The notes beneath the pieces were generated by a model. That model saw only the letters and a list, made by a program, of their open reading frames with translations. It searched no databases and was not told the origin of the DNA. A program made the position numbers and the translations under genes. 14,078 nt of DNA, taken from positions 1 to 14,078 of the forward strand of contig JACNHM010000208.1 in the NCBI GenBank assembly GCA_014383605.1, given 5' to 3'. Shown here piece by piece: positions 8,038 through 14,078 of this stretch (position 1 is the first letter of the stretch; each line of letters opens with the position of its first letter). The stretch is from Chloroflexota bacterium (GTDB taxonomy: Bacteria; Chloroflexota; Anaerolineae; UBA3071).

Positions 8038-8065
8038 TTGACGCCATCTCGGTTTTGAGTATAAT
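8038..8065 (+). promoter_or_regulatory. Sigma-70 promoter for tRNA-Asn
   Basis: TTGACG (8038-8043) and TATAAT (8060-8065) are separated by 16 bases. The mature tRNA begins 20 bases after the -10 box, leaving a short 5' leader for RNase P to remove. Confidence 0.8.
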
Positions 8066-8085
8066 CAGCTATGCAAAGCCATTGT

Positions 8086-8161
8086 TCCGCGGTAGCTCAA
8101 TTGGCAGAGCGACCGGCTGTTAACCGGTTGGCTGGAGGTTCGAGTCCTCCCCGCGGAGCCA
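8086..8161 (+). tRNA. tRNA-Asn (anticodon GTT)
   Basis: The 76-nt gene folds fully: acceptor stem TCCGCGG (8086-8092) with CCGCGGA (8151-8157), discriminator G and an encoded CCA (8159-8161). The anticodon stem is ACCGG/CCGGT around the loop CTGTTAA, giving anticodon GTT. The T loop GTTCGAGTC is standard. GUU is one of the anticodons modified with queuosine, and queG is encoded 1.5 kb downstream. The tRNA has its own promoter and terminator, so it is probably a monocistronic unit. Confidence 0.98.
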
Positions 8162-8176
8162 ATCTCGAAAGAAGCG

Positions 8177-8207
8177 ACGTCCGGTGGGCTAGCCACCGGA
8201 CGTTTCT
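8177..8207 (+). terminator. Intrinsic terminator after tRNA-Asn
   Basis: The 11-bp perfect stem ACGTCCGGTGG (8177-8187) / CCACCGGACGT (8193-8203) has a five-base loop GCTAG and is followed by a short T-rich tract (TTCT). It lies 16 bases after the CCA end and upstream of glyA. Confidence 0.82.
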
Positions 8208-8235
8208 GTAGGTGCTATTCTCACTGGCAGACTGC

Positions 8236-8240
8236 GGAGG
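8236..8240 (+). promoter_or_regulatory. Ribosome binding site deciding the glyA start
   Basis: GGAGG is 7 bases ahead of the ATG at 8248. It supports that start over the in-frame GTG at 8212 and over the ATG at 8383, which would give a more typical N-terminus but lacks a comparable site. Confidence 0.7.
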
Positions 8241-8247
8241 GTGTGCG

Positions 8248-9651
8248 ATGGAGCAGAAACGTTCCGGAGGACAGGGCAGGCTGGACGATCTCCACCATCT
8301 GTGGACGACGCTGGAAGAGCGGGTGCGGACGGCCCCCTTCGAGTTGGGCATCGGTTGGAGCTTCCTGGGTGGCAAGCCGGAAATGGCTCTCTGCCAGAGC
8401 GATCCCGAGCTGGCGGAGGCCATCCAGAACGAAGCCCACCGCCAGGTGAACAAGATCGAGCTCATCGCCTCGGAGAACTACGTCAGCGCCGCCGTGCTGG
8501 AAGCGCTGGGCTCGGTGCTCACCAACAAGTACGCCGAAGGCTACCCTGGCCACCGCTACTACGGCGGCTGCGAGTACGTGGACGTCGTGGAACAATTGGC
8601 CATTGACCGCGCCAAGCAGCTCTTTGGGGCCGAGCACGCCAACGTGCAACCGCACGCCGGCTCGCAGGCCAACATGGCCGTCTACTTCGCCGTGCTTTCG
8701 CCGGGCGACCGCATCATGGGCATGAGTCTGGCCCACGGCGGCCACCTGACCCACGGCAGCCCCGTCAATTTCTCCGGCAAGCTCTTCGAGGTGCATTCCT
8801 ACGGCGTGACGCGGGAGACGGAAACTCTCGACTACGAGGCCATCGCCCGCCAGGCGCGGGAGGTGCGGCCCCGGATGATCGTCTGCGGGGCCAGCGCCTA
8901 TCCACGTCTCATTGACTTCGCCCGGCTGCGGGAAATCGCCGACGAGGCAGGCGCTTACCTGATGGCCGACATCGCCCACATCGCCGGGCTGGTGGCCGGC
9001 GGGCTGCATCCCAGCCCCGTGCCCCACTGCGACTTCGTGACCTCCACCACGCACAAGACGCTGCGCGGGCCGCGGGGCGGCTTGATCCTCTGCAAGGAGA
9101 AGTACGCCCAGGCGGTGGACAGGAGCATCTTCCCCGGCATGCAGGGCGGGCCGCTGATGCATTGCATCGCCGCCAAGGCCGCCGCCTTCGGCGAGGCGCT
9201 GCGGCCAGAGTTCCGCTACTACCTGCAGCGCATCGTGGACAACGCCAGGACGCTGGCGCAGGCGTTGCAGGGCGAGGGGCTGCGGCTGGTCTCCGGCGGC
9301 ACCGACAATCACCTGATGCTGGTGGACGTGGGCGCGGCGGGTGTCACCGGCCGAGAGGCGGAGGAAGCCCTGGACGACGTGGGCATCACGGTGAACAAGA
9401 ACGCCATCCCCTTCGACCCGCGGCCGCCGCGGGTGGCCAGCGGCATCCGCATCGGCACACCGGCTGTCACCACGCGGGGGTTCGGCCACGCGGAGATGGA
9501 GGAACTCGGCGAACTCATCGCCGCCGTGATCCATAACCTGGGCGACGAGGGGGTGTACGGGCGAGTGCGGCAGAGGGTGGCCGAGATCTGCGACCGCTTC
9601 CCCGTGCCGGGGATTTATGCGCCGTCGGAGAGGGCTTGCCCGGCGCGCTGA
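8248..9651 (+). CDS. glyA: Serine hydroxymethyltransferase
   Basis: This PLP enzyme interconverts serine and glycine while charging tetrahydrofolate with a one-carbon unit. Diagnostic segments are [37 protein letters not shown], the substrate/PLP region around QPHAGSQAN, and the PLP lysine in [13 protein letters not shown] (K270 counting from 8248). The C-terminal part contains TPAVTTRGF. At 467 residues it is about 45 longer than usual: residues 1-45 precede the conserved opening ([14 protein letters not shown]) and include a predicted helical stretch ([15 protein letters not shown]). This extension may be real, since it has a good ribosome binding site and coding-like composition, or the true start may be 8383. 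It stands between the tRNA terminator and queG and probably reads into the queG cluster (48-base gap). Confidence 0.96.
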   Translation: MEQKRSGGQGRLDDLHHLWTTLEERVRTAPFELGIGWSFLGGKPEMALCQSDPELAEAIQNEAHRQVNKIELIASENYVSAAVLEALGSVLTNKYAEGYPGHRYYGGCEYVDVVEQLAIDRAKQLFGAEHANVQPHAGSQANMAVYFAVLSPGDRIMGMSLAHGGHLTHGSPVNFSGKLFEVHSYGVTRETETLDYEAIARQAREVRPRMIVCGASAYPRLIDFARLREIADEAGAYLMADIAHIAGLVAGGLHPSPVPHCDFVTSTTHKTLRGPRGGLILCKEKYAQAVDRSIFPGMQGGPLMHCIAAKAAAFGEALRPEFRYYLQRIVDNARTLAQALQGEGLRLVSGGTDNHLMLVDVGAAGVTGREAEEALDDVGITVNKNAIPFDPRPPRVASGIRIGTPAVTTRGFGHAEMEELGELIAAVIHNLGDEGVYGRVRQRVAEICDRFPVPGIYAPSERACPAR

Positions 9652-9687
9652 GGTGATCGGCGCCACGGTGCTCTCTGTCGCCTATCG

Positions 9688-9711
9688 GACGAACGACGAA
9701 TGACGAAAGAC
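9688..9711 (+). repeat. Single arm of the GACGAACGACGAA repeat spanning the queG start
   Basis: GACGAACGACGAA (9688-9700) is identical to 3066-3078 in the hairpin near the window start, and the following GACGAAAGAC (9702-9711) is the exact reverse complement of 3096-3105. The pairing arm is absent here. The queG ATG (9700-9702) is the last base of the 13-mer plus two, so codons 1-4 are made of repeat sequence. Confidence 0.7.
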
Positions 9712-10731
9712 CAACTCAAACAGCAGGCTCTGGCGATGGGCTTTGACGTGGCCGGTATCTGCGCCGCCGGGCCGAGCGCCCACGCCGAGTTCTATGCCCG
9801 CTGGGTGCAGGCCGGTTACGCCGGCGAGATGGCCTACCTGACGCGGCGCGTGGCGGAGCGGCGCGATCCCCGCGCACTGCTGCCCGGCTGCCGCTCCATC
9901 CTCGTCGTCGGCCTCAACAGCTTCCTGCCCGATGAGAAGCCCACGCTGCCCGGTCGTGGTCTCATCGCCCGCTACGCCCGCCGGGATGATTACCATGAGG
10001 TGATGAATCGCCGGTTGCTGGCCCTGCGGGACTGGCTGGCGACGGAAACGGGCCAGCCTCCGGAATCGCTGGGGCGGGCCTGCGTGGACACCGCGCCGCT
10101 GCTGGAACGGGAGTTGGCCATGCGGGCCGGGCTGGGCTGGATCGGCAAGAACTGCTGTCTGATCAACCCTCGCTTCGGCTCCTGGCTGCTGCTGGGAGAG
10201 CTGCTGCTGGCTATCGAGCTGGAGCCGGACGAGCCGTGGACGGCCCCGCGCTGCGGCACCTGCACCCGCTGTCTCGATGCCTGCCCCACCGGCGCGCTCG
10301 TCGAGCCGCACCTGCTGGATGCGCGCCGCTGCCTGGCCTACCTGACCATCGAGCTCAAGGGCAGCATCCCTGAGCCACTGCGCCGGCGGCTGGGGCAGCG
10401 TGTCTTCGGCTGCGACCTCTGCCAGGAAGTGTGCCCCTGGAACGGACGCTTCAGCCAGACTGGTCGCGATCCTGCCTTCCAGCCGCGCCCCGACCTGATC
10501 CAGCCCTCGCTGCTGGAGCTGATGGCCCTGGACGAGGAGGGTTTTCATCGGCGATTCCGGGGCAGCCCCATCGAGCGGGCGAAGCGGCGGGGGCTGCTGC
10601 GCAACGTCGCCGTGGCTCTGGGCAACGGGAAAAACCCGGCCGCCCGACCCGCACTGGCGGAAGCTCTGCTCGATCCAGAGCCGCTGGTGCGTGAGCACGC
10701 GGCCTGGGCGCTGGAGCAGATGGGAGTGTAG
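9700..10731 (+). CDS. queG: Epoxyqueuosine reductase QueG
   Basis: QueG catalyses the last step of queuosine synthesis, reducing epoxyqueuosine at position 34 of tRNAs with GUN anticodons, using cobalamin and two [4Fe-4S] clusters. The product has 343 residues, near the family norm. The N-terminal reductase part has RYARRDDYH (91-99) and VDTAPLLERELA with the probable proton-donor D130, followed by GWIGKN. Cluster cysteines are C185/C188/C191 and C195 (CGTCTRCLDACPTGAL), and C211 with C238/C241/C245 (CDLCQEVCPWN). The C-terminus (about 295-343) carries a HEAT-like tRNA-binding segment ending in AAWALEQMG. No clear ribosome binding site precedes the ATG, which lies in an intergenic repeat. The stop TAG directly abuts the ATG of the next gene. 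Confidence 0.96.
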   Translation: MTKDQLKQQALAMGFDVAGICAAGPSAHAEFYARWVQAGYAGEMAYLTRRVAERRDPRALLPGCRSILVVGLNSFLPDEKPTLPGRGLIARYARRDDYHEVMNRRLLALRDWLATETGQPPESLGRACVDTAPLLERELAMRAGLGWIGKNCCLINPRFGSWLLLGELLLAIELEPDEPWTAPRCGTCTRCLDACPTGALVEPHLLDARRCLAYLTIELKGSIPEPLRRRLGQRVFGCDLCQEVCPWNGRFSQTGRDPAFQPRPDLIQPSLLELMALDEEGFHRRFRGSPIERAKRRGLLRNVAVALGNGKNPAARPALAEALLDPEPLVREHAAWALEQMGV

Positions 10732-12912
10732 ATGGTGAAGTTCAAACTTCCCTCCAAGCCCCTCAGTATCCTCCTCCGCGTCGCCGCCATCCTGGCCGTG
10801 GTTTGGGTCGCCGGGGCGCTGCGCCTGCGGGCCGTGGAGAAGCTGCCCATTGACTACGACGAGGACGACTACCTGCGGGCAGCTCAGCAGTACGCCTCGG
10901 CCCTTCAGCAGCGGGATTGGGCGGCGCTGACGGAACTGAACTATCGGCCCGAACACCCGCCCCTGGCCAAGCTGGCCTACGGCGTGGCCATCTCCGGCCT
11001 GCCCGAAGCGCCGGAGATCTCTGATCAGCCGACCACCGCACAGCCGGCCCGCTCGCTGCCGCAACCCCACCTGCGCACGGCCCGCCTGGCCGCCGCCGTT
11101 TTCGGCCTCCTGGAAACGCTCCTCCTGGCCTTGCTCAGCCCCCTGGCCGGGCTCTTCCTGGCCGTCCACACCTTCACCATCAAGTACACCAGCCAGGTGA
11201 TGCTGGAAGCGCTGCCGGCCTTCAGCAGCGCGCTGGCCGTCCTGGCCTACGAGCGCTCCCGCGTGTACGAACGGCCGAGGTGGAGCGGTTGGCTGGCCCT
11301 CTCGGCCGTCGCCCTGGGCCTGACCGTGTCCAGCAAGTATGTGTATGGCATCGTCGGGGTCGCCATCCTCATTCACTGGGCGCGGGCGGCTTTGACGGGA
11401 ACTGCTCGCCACCGGGCAGCGCTTCTCCGTTGGCTGCGCTTCGTGCTGATCTGGGGACTGCTCGCCGTCGTCGCTTTCCTGGCCAGCAACCCCTATCTGT
11501 GGCCGGCGCCCTGGGAGCGGCTGTGGGCATCGCTTACCTTTCACGGGCGCTATGCCCAGGGCCAGGACGTGCAGCGCGCCGGATTTCCCCTCTGGCAGCC
11601 TTTCGTCTGGCTGATGGGCTCTGTGCCCTGGCATCCCGGCGTGTTCGTTGTGAGCATGGACTTGATCATCACCGGCTTCGCCGCGCTGGGGCTGCGGCGG
11701 CTGGGCCGCAAGCGTCCCCTGTACGTCATCTGGATCGCCACTGCCTTGCTCTTCCTGCTGGTCTGGCCCACCAAATGGCCGCAATACGTCCTGGTGCTGA
11801 CCTTCCCCTGGGCCCTGGCGGCGGCGGAAGGGTTCAGGGCCGTCGTCTGGGAACCGCTGACCGGCTGGCTGCGGCGGCTGCGCACGGCGGGCTTCCGCAG
11901 ACCGGCCCGGGTCAGGCCGCGCATCGGCTGGCGGGAACTGCGCAAGGCCGCGCTGTGGTTGCTCCCCGGCCTCCTCGTCATCGCGGCCATCACCTACTAC
12001 CCCCTGCTGTACCAATCCGGCATGGCCCTGACCGATTTCAACGCCCGTTCCATCAGGGACGGGCTCAACGGCGGCGTCTGGCGAGCCGTGCGGGCCGGCT
12101 GGTTCGGCGGCGCCGAGCCGGTCGGCGTGCAGTTGTTCCGCCCATCGCCAGCGAAGGAGGTGCGCTACGCCGGCTTCTCGCTGCTGGGGCAGATCTTCAC
12201 CGTCTCGCCCGACCTGCTGGCCTTTGAACTGCTCTGGACGCTGCTCGTCGTCGGGCTGCAACTGGCCCTCGGCGTGAGCGTGGCGGGCCTGCTCCACCGC
12301 CAGGGCGTGCGCTTCAAGGGGTTCTGGCAGGCCCTCTTCATCCTGCCCTGGGCCATCCCCGAGTTTGTGGGCGCTCTGAGCTGGCTGCAGATCGTGCACC
12401 CGGACAACGGCTGGCTCGCCCTGGCCGGCGGCCGCTTTGCCACCACACCGGGGTATCCGCTGGCCCGGACGATCGCCTCCTGGCAGCAGGATCCGCTGCT
12501 GGCCCTGCTGGTTCTGCTGGTCACGGGCATCTGGATGGGCTGGCCGCTGATGATGCTGGCCGCCAGCGCCGGGCTCAAGCTGATCCCGGCAGAGGTGTAC
12601 GACGCTGCAGCCATGGATGGCGCCAACAACTGGCAGCGTTTGCGCTGGGTGACCTGGCCCATGCTGCTGCCGCTGCTGGCTCCGGTGATCATCCTGCGGG
12701 CCATTCTGGCCTTCAACCAATTCTACCTGTTCTACGTGCTCGACCCGCCCCCGCCGCTCTTCACGCTGGCGGCAGGCTCGTTTTACATCTTCGACAGCGG
12801 CTGGTACGCCGGCTCGGCGGCCATCAACATGTTCACGGTGCTGATCTTGATCATCTTCATCCTGCTGTTCAACCGCTGGAGCCGGGCGGGGGAGGGGGTG
12901 ACCTATGCGTAG
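10732..12912 (+). CDS. Fusion: GT39/PMT-like membrane glycosyltransferase + MalF-type ABC sugar permease
   Basis: This is a single uninterrupted 726-residue frame. Residues 1 to about 380 look like a GT-C glycosyltransferase of the PMT/GT39 type: a first membrane helix at 12-30, then an acidic DYDEDDY (41-47) where the catalytic Asp lies, EHPPLAKL (74-81), SSKYVYGIV (200-208), NPYLWPAPWERL (253-264) and KWPQYVLVLTFPWALAAAEG (348-367), with several more membrane helices. An Arg-rich cytoplasmic linker (381-405) leads into a complete MalF-like permease: LLPGLLVIAAITYYPLLYQS (410-429), about six membrane helices, and the EAA loop DAAAMDGANNW...WPMLLP (624-647) that docks on the ATPase. It abuts queG (TAG then ATG) and overlaps the MalG gene by 8 bases. 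The known roles are polyprenyl-phosphate-sugar-dependent transfer outside the membrane for the first half and sugar import for the second. Their coupling is inference. Confidence 0.85.
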   Translation: MVKFKLPSKPLSILLRVAAILAVVWVAGALRLRAVEKLPIDYDEDDYLRAAQQYASALQQRDWAALTELNYRPEHPPLAKLAYGVAISGLPEAPEISDQPTTAQPARSLPQPHLRTARLAAAVFGLLETLLLALLSPLAGLFLAVHTFTIKYTSQVMLEALPAFSSALAVLAYERSRVYERPRWSGWLALSAVALGLTVSSKYVYGIVGVAILIHWARAALTGTARHRAALLRWLRFVLIWGLLAVVAFLASNPYLWPAPWERLWASLTFHGRYAQGQDVQRAGFPLWQPFVWLMGSVPWHPGVFVVSMDLIITGFAALGLRRLGRKRPLYVIWIATALLFLLVWPTKWPQYVLVLTFPWALAAAEGFRAVVWEPLTGWLRRLRTAGFRRPARVRPRIGWRELRKAALWLLPGLLVIAAITYYPLLYQSGMALTDFNARSIRDGLNGGVWRAVRAGWFGGAEPVGVQLFRPSPAKEVRYAGFSLLGQIFTVSPDLLAFELLWTLLVVGLQLALGVSVAGLLHRQGVRFKGFWQALFILPWAIPEFVGALSWLQIVHPDNGWLALAGGRFATTPGYPLARTIASWQQDPLLALLVLLVTGIWMGWPLMMLAASAGLKLIPAEVYDAAAMDGANNWQRLRWVTWPMLLPLLAPVIILRAILAFNQFYLFYVLDPPPPLFTLAAGSFYIFDSGWYAGSAAINMFTVLILIIFILLFNRWSRAGEGVTYA

Positions 12913-13750
12913 GCCCAGGTTCGCCGAGCAGCTTGCCTACCAGGCGGCCCTGGCTCTGGTGGGGTTGTTCGTGCTGCTGCCCATCTGGGGGCTGGTCAAC
13001 GTGGCCTTCGAAGGCGCTCTGAAGGGCGCGCCCGTCGAGCTGCGGCTGTGGCCGGCGCAGTTCTCGGCCGCCGCCTTCCGCAAGGTGTGGCTGGATCCGG
13101 CGCAATCGTTGAACTTCCTCGGCTTGCTGAAAAACAGCCTGATCGTCTCCGGCGGCGCGGCGGCCGTGGCGCTGATCTTCGGCGCCAGCACGGCCTACGG
13201 TTTTGCCCGCTTCCGCTTCCCCGGCCGCCAGGGGGGACTGTTTGGGCTGTTGCTGGGCACGCTGCTGCCGCCCGTGGCCCTGATGACCCCTCTGTACCTG
13301 CTGCTGACCATGCTGGGCCTCCGCACCTCGCTGTTGGGTCTGATGGTGGTGTACACCTCTTTTTCGATGCCCTTCTGCGTCTGGAACATGCGCGCCGCTT
13401 TTCAGGCGGTGCCCGCAGAGCTCGAGGAGGCGGCCTTCTTGGACGGGGCCACGCCGCTCGTCGCTTTCTGGCGGGTCACGCTGCCCCTGGCGCTGCCGGC
13501 CATGGCCGTGGCCGCCCTGATCGCCTTCCTGATCGGCTACACGGAGTTTGCCATCGGCTGGCTCTTCGTGGAGAGCAGCCACAACGTCACCCTGGCCATG
13601 GCCATTGCGGGCCTGATGGGCGATGGCAGCCGGGCCTGGAGCGAGATGGCCGCGCTGGCCATCCTGATGAGCCTGCCGGTGATCGTGCTGTTCCTGCTGC
13701 TGCGGCGCTACCTGCTGCAAGGGCTGCTTCTGGGAACCGTGCAGGAATGA
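12905..13750 (+). CDS. MalG-type ABC sugar transporter permease
   Basis: The product has 281 residues with about six membrane helices, starting after a basic N-terminus (MRRPRF). The EAA loop EEAAFLDGATPLVAFWRVTLPLALP (about 174-198, key residues EAA, DGA and LP) contacts the ATPase subunit. The C-terminus RRYLLQGLLLGTVQE matches the usual MalG ending. GGAGG at 12891-12895 lies 9 bases before the ATG, and the start overlaps the preceding fusion gene by 8 bases, so the two permeases are translated together and should form a heterodimer. No ATP-binding subunit or substrate-binding protein is encoded nearby in this window. They may lie beyond the right edge or elsewhere and be shared, as is common for carbohydrate ABC importers of this class. 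Confidence 0.93.
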   Translation: MRRPRFAEQLAYQAALALVGLFVLLPIWGLVNVAFEGALKGAPVELRLWPAQFSAAAFRKVWLDPAQSLNFLGLLKNSLIVSGGAAAVALIFGASTAYGFARFRFPGRQGGLFGLLLGTLLPPVALMTPLYLLLTMLGLRTSLLGLMVVYTSFSMPFCVWNMRAAFQAVPAELEEAAFLDGATPLVAFWRVTLPLALPAMAVAALIAFLIGYTEFAIGWLFVESSHNVTLAMAIAGLMGDGSRAWSEMAALAILMSLPVIVLFLLLRRYLLQGLLLGTVQE

Positions 13751-13768
13751 TCGCCGGCCTACAGCCGG

Positions 13769-13866
13769 AAATCCAAACTTCAAACTCCAAAGCTCAAAGG
13801 AGTTGAGGCCAAGGTCCGCCTGGCTCACCAGCCTGGTTTGAAGTTTGGATTTTGAGCTTTGAGCTT
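13769..13866. repeat. Second ACTTCAAAC-type long inverted repeat, arms partly permuted
   Basis: AATCCAAACTTCAAA (13769-13783) is the perfect reverse complement of 13837-13851. AAAGCTCAAAG (about 13789-13799) also matches the complement of the GAGCTTTGAGCTT stretch at 13854-13866. The blocks come in the same order in both arms rather than mirrored, so only one pairing can form at a time. It lies 19 bases after the malG-type gene and may end the queG-permease transcript. Confidence 0.75.
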
Positions 13867-13879
13867 CCTCAGCTATACT
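13852..13879 (+). promoter_or_regulatory. Promoter for the last gene, overlapping the inverted repeat
   Basis: TTGAGC (13852-13857) and TATACT (13874-13879) are 16 bases apart. The -35 box lies inside the right arm of the repeat. The ATG at 13887 is only 8 bases past the -10 box, which places the expected transcription start at or next to the start codon. Confidence 0.6.
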
Positions 13880-13886
13880 ACGCGCC

Positions 13887-14078
13887 ATGTTGCGAACAGT
13901 GTGCATTCTCTTGTCCATCACTGGCGCGTTGCTGTTCCTGCCGGTCACCTTGGTTCTGGCCCAGAGCCCCTGCGATCCGCCCAACATCCTGTGGAATTGC
14001 AACTTCGACGAATGGGTGGACAGCCCGCTCGGCCAGGTGCCCGCCGGTTGGACGCCCTTCGTGCTGGAAGGCGATTTG
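13887..14078 (+). CDS. Secreted protein, 3' partial (signal peptide visible)
   Basis: The frame runs 64 codons to the right edge. Residues 1-25 form a signal peptide: a short basic start (MLRTVC), a hydrophobic core (ILLSITGALLFLPVTLVL) and a likely cleavage after LVLA before QSP. The mature start contains NILWNCNFDEWVDSPLGQV and PAGWTPFVLEGD. This pattern ('N...W N..F...G.VP.GWTPF') resembles the N-terminal carbohydrate-binding-like domains of Chloroflexota exported proteins. No Shine-Dalgarno sequence precedes the ATG. The full function cannot be seen. Confidence 0.8.
   Translation, partial: MLRTVCILLSITGALLFLPVTLVLAQSPCDPPNILWNCNFDEWVDSPLGQVPAGWTPFVLEGDL

Noticed and set aside
8221..9666. 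481-codon minus-strand frame opposite glyA
   Set aside because: The sense strand encodes an unmistakable GlyA; this frame has the composition of a shadow and no domain.
9682..12720. 1012-codon open frame on the minus strand across glyA's 3' neighbour, queG and the fusion gene
   Set aside because: It lies antisense to clearly conserved genes and is rich in Gln, Gly, Pro, His and Arg, as expected for a shadow in GC-rich DNA; no motif is recognisable.

Overview
The window looks like a chromosomal segment of a Chloroflexota bacterium, probably an Anaerolineae-like lineage. This is inferred from three things: GC-rich coding DNA, secreted proteins with long Thr-Pro linkers joining beta-propellers and a 'YLPLI' motif, and a dnaG-rpoD pair whose sigma factor carries extra segments typical of such lineages. 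The lineage call rests on style and was not checked by any search.

Layout. (1) 1-3015: the 3' part of a large surface/secreted protein, open at the left edge: Thr-Pro linker, seven-bladed YVTN-type propeller, second Thr-Pro linker, PPC-like domain, second propeller. (2) 3016-4102: a long hairpin, a perfect TTGACA-17-TATAAT promoter, a leader of about 190 nt, and a visibly more AT-rich toxin-antitoxin pair (small antitoxin plus VapC-like PIN toxin). (3) 4207-7909: dnaG and rpoD, the core of the macromolecular-synthesis operon. (4) 7910-8208: a long inverted repeat, a promoter, tRNA-Asn(GTT) and an intrinsic terminator. (5) 8248-9651: glyA. (6) 9700-13750: queG, a fusion of a GT39/PMT-like membrane glycosyltransferase with a MalF-type ABC permease, and a MalG-type permease. 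The last three genes abut or overlap and are probably co-transcribed. (7) 13751-14078: another long inverted repeat, then a promoter placed so that the next gene (a secreted protein, cut by the right edge) would be read from a leaderless mRNA.

Two observations stand out. First, the vapC gene is interrupted in frame by a 118-bp MITE-like element. It has 13-bp perfect terminal inverted repeats (GCAATACAGAAAA) and an 8-bp target duplication (CTAATATC). Together they add exactly 42 codons directly after the first catalytic Asp motif, and removing them restores a canonical PIN start (LLDTN followed by IIALFAGD). Second, a single 726-residue protein joins a GT-C glycosyltransferase-like half to a complete MalF permease and pairs with a MalG permease, an architecture I do not recognise. 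The intergenic spaces also hold two families of low-complexity hairpin repeats (GACGAACGACGAA type and ACTTCAAAC type), and parts of them reach into gene starts.

The housekeeping genes (dnaG, rpoD, tRNA-Asn, glyA, queG) are ordinary and intact. QueG acts on tRNAs with GUN anticodons, and the tRNA-Asn(GTT) encoded here is one of its expected substrates.
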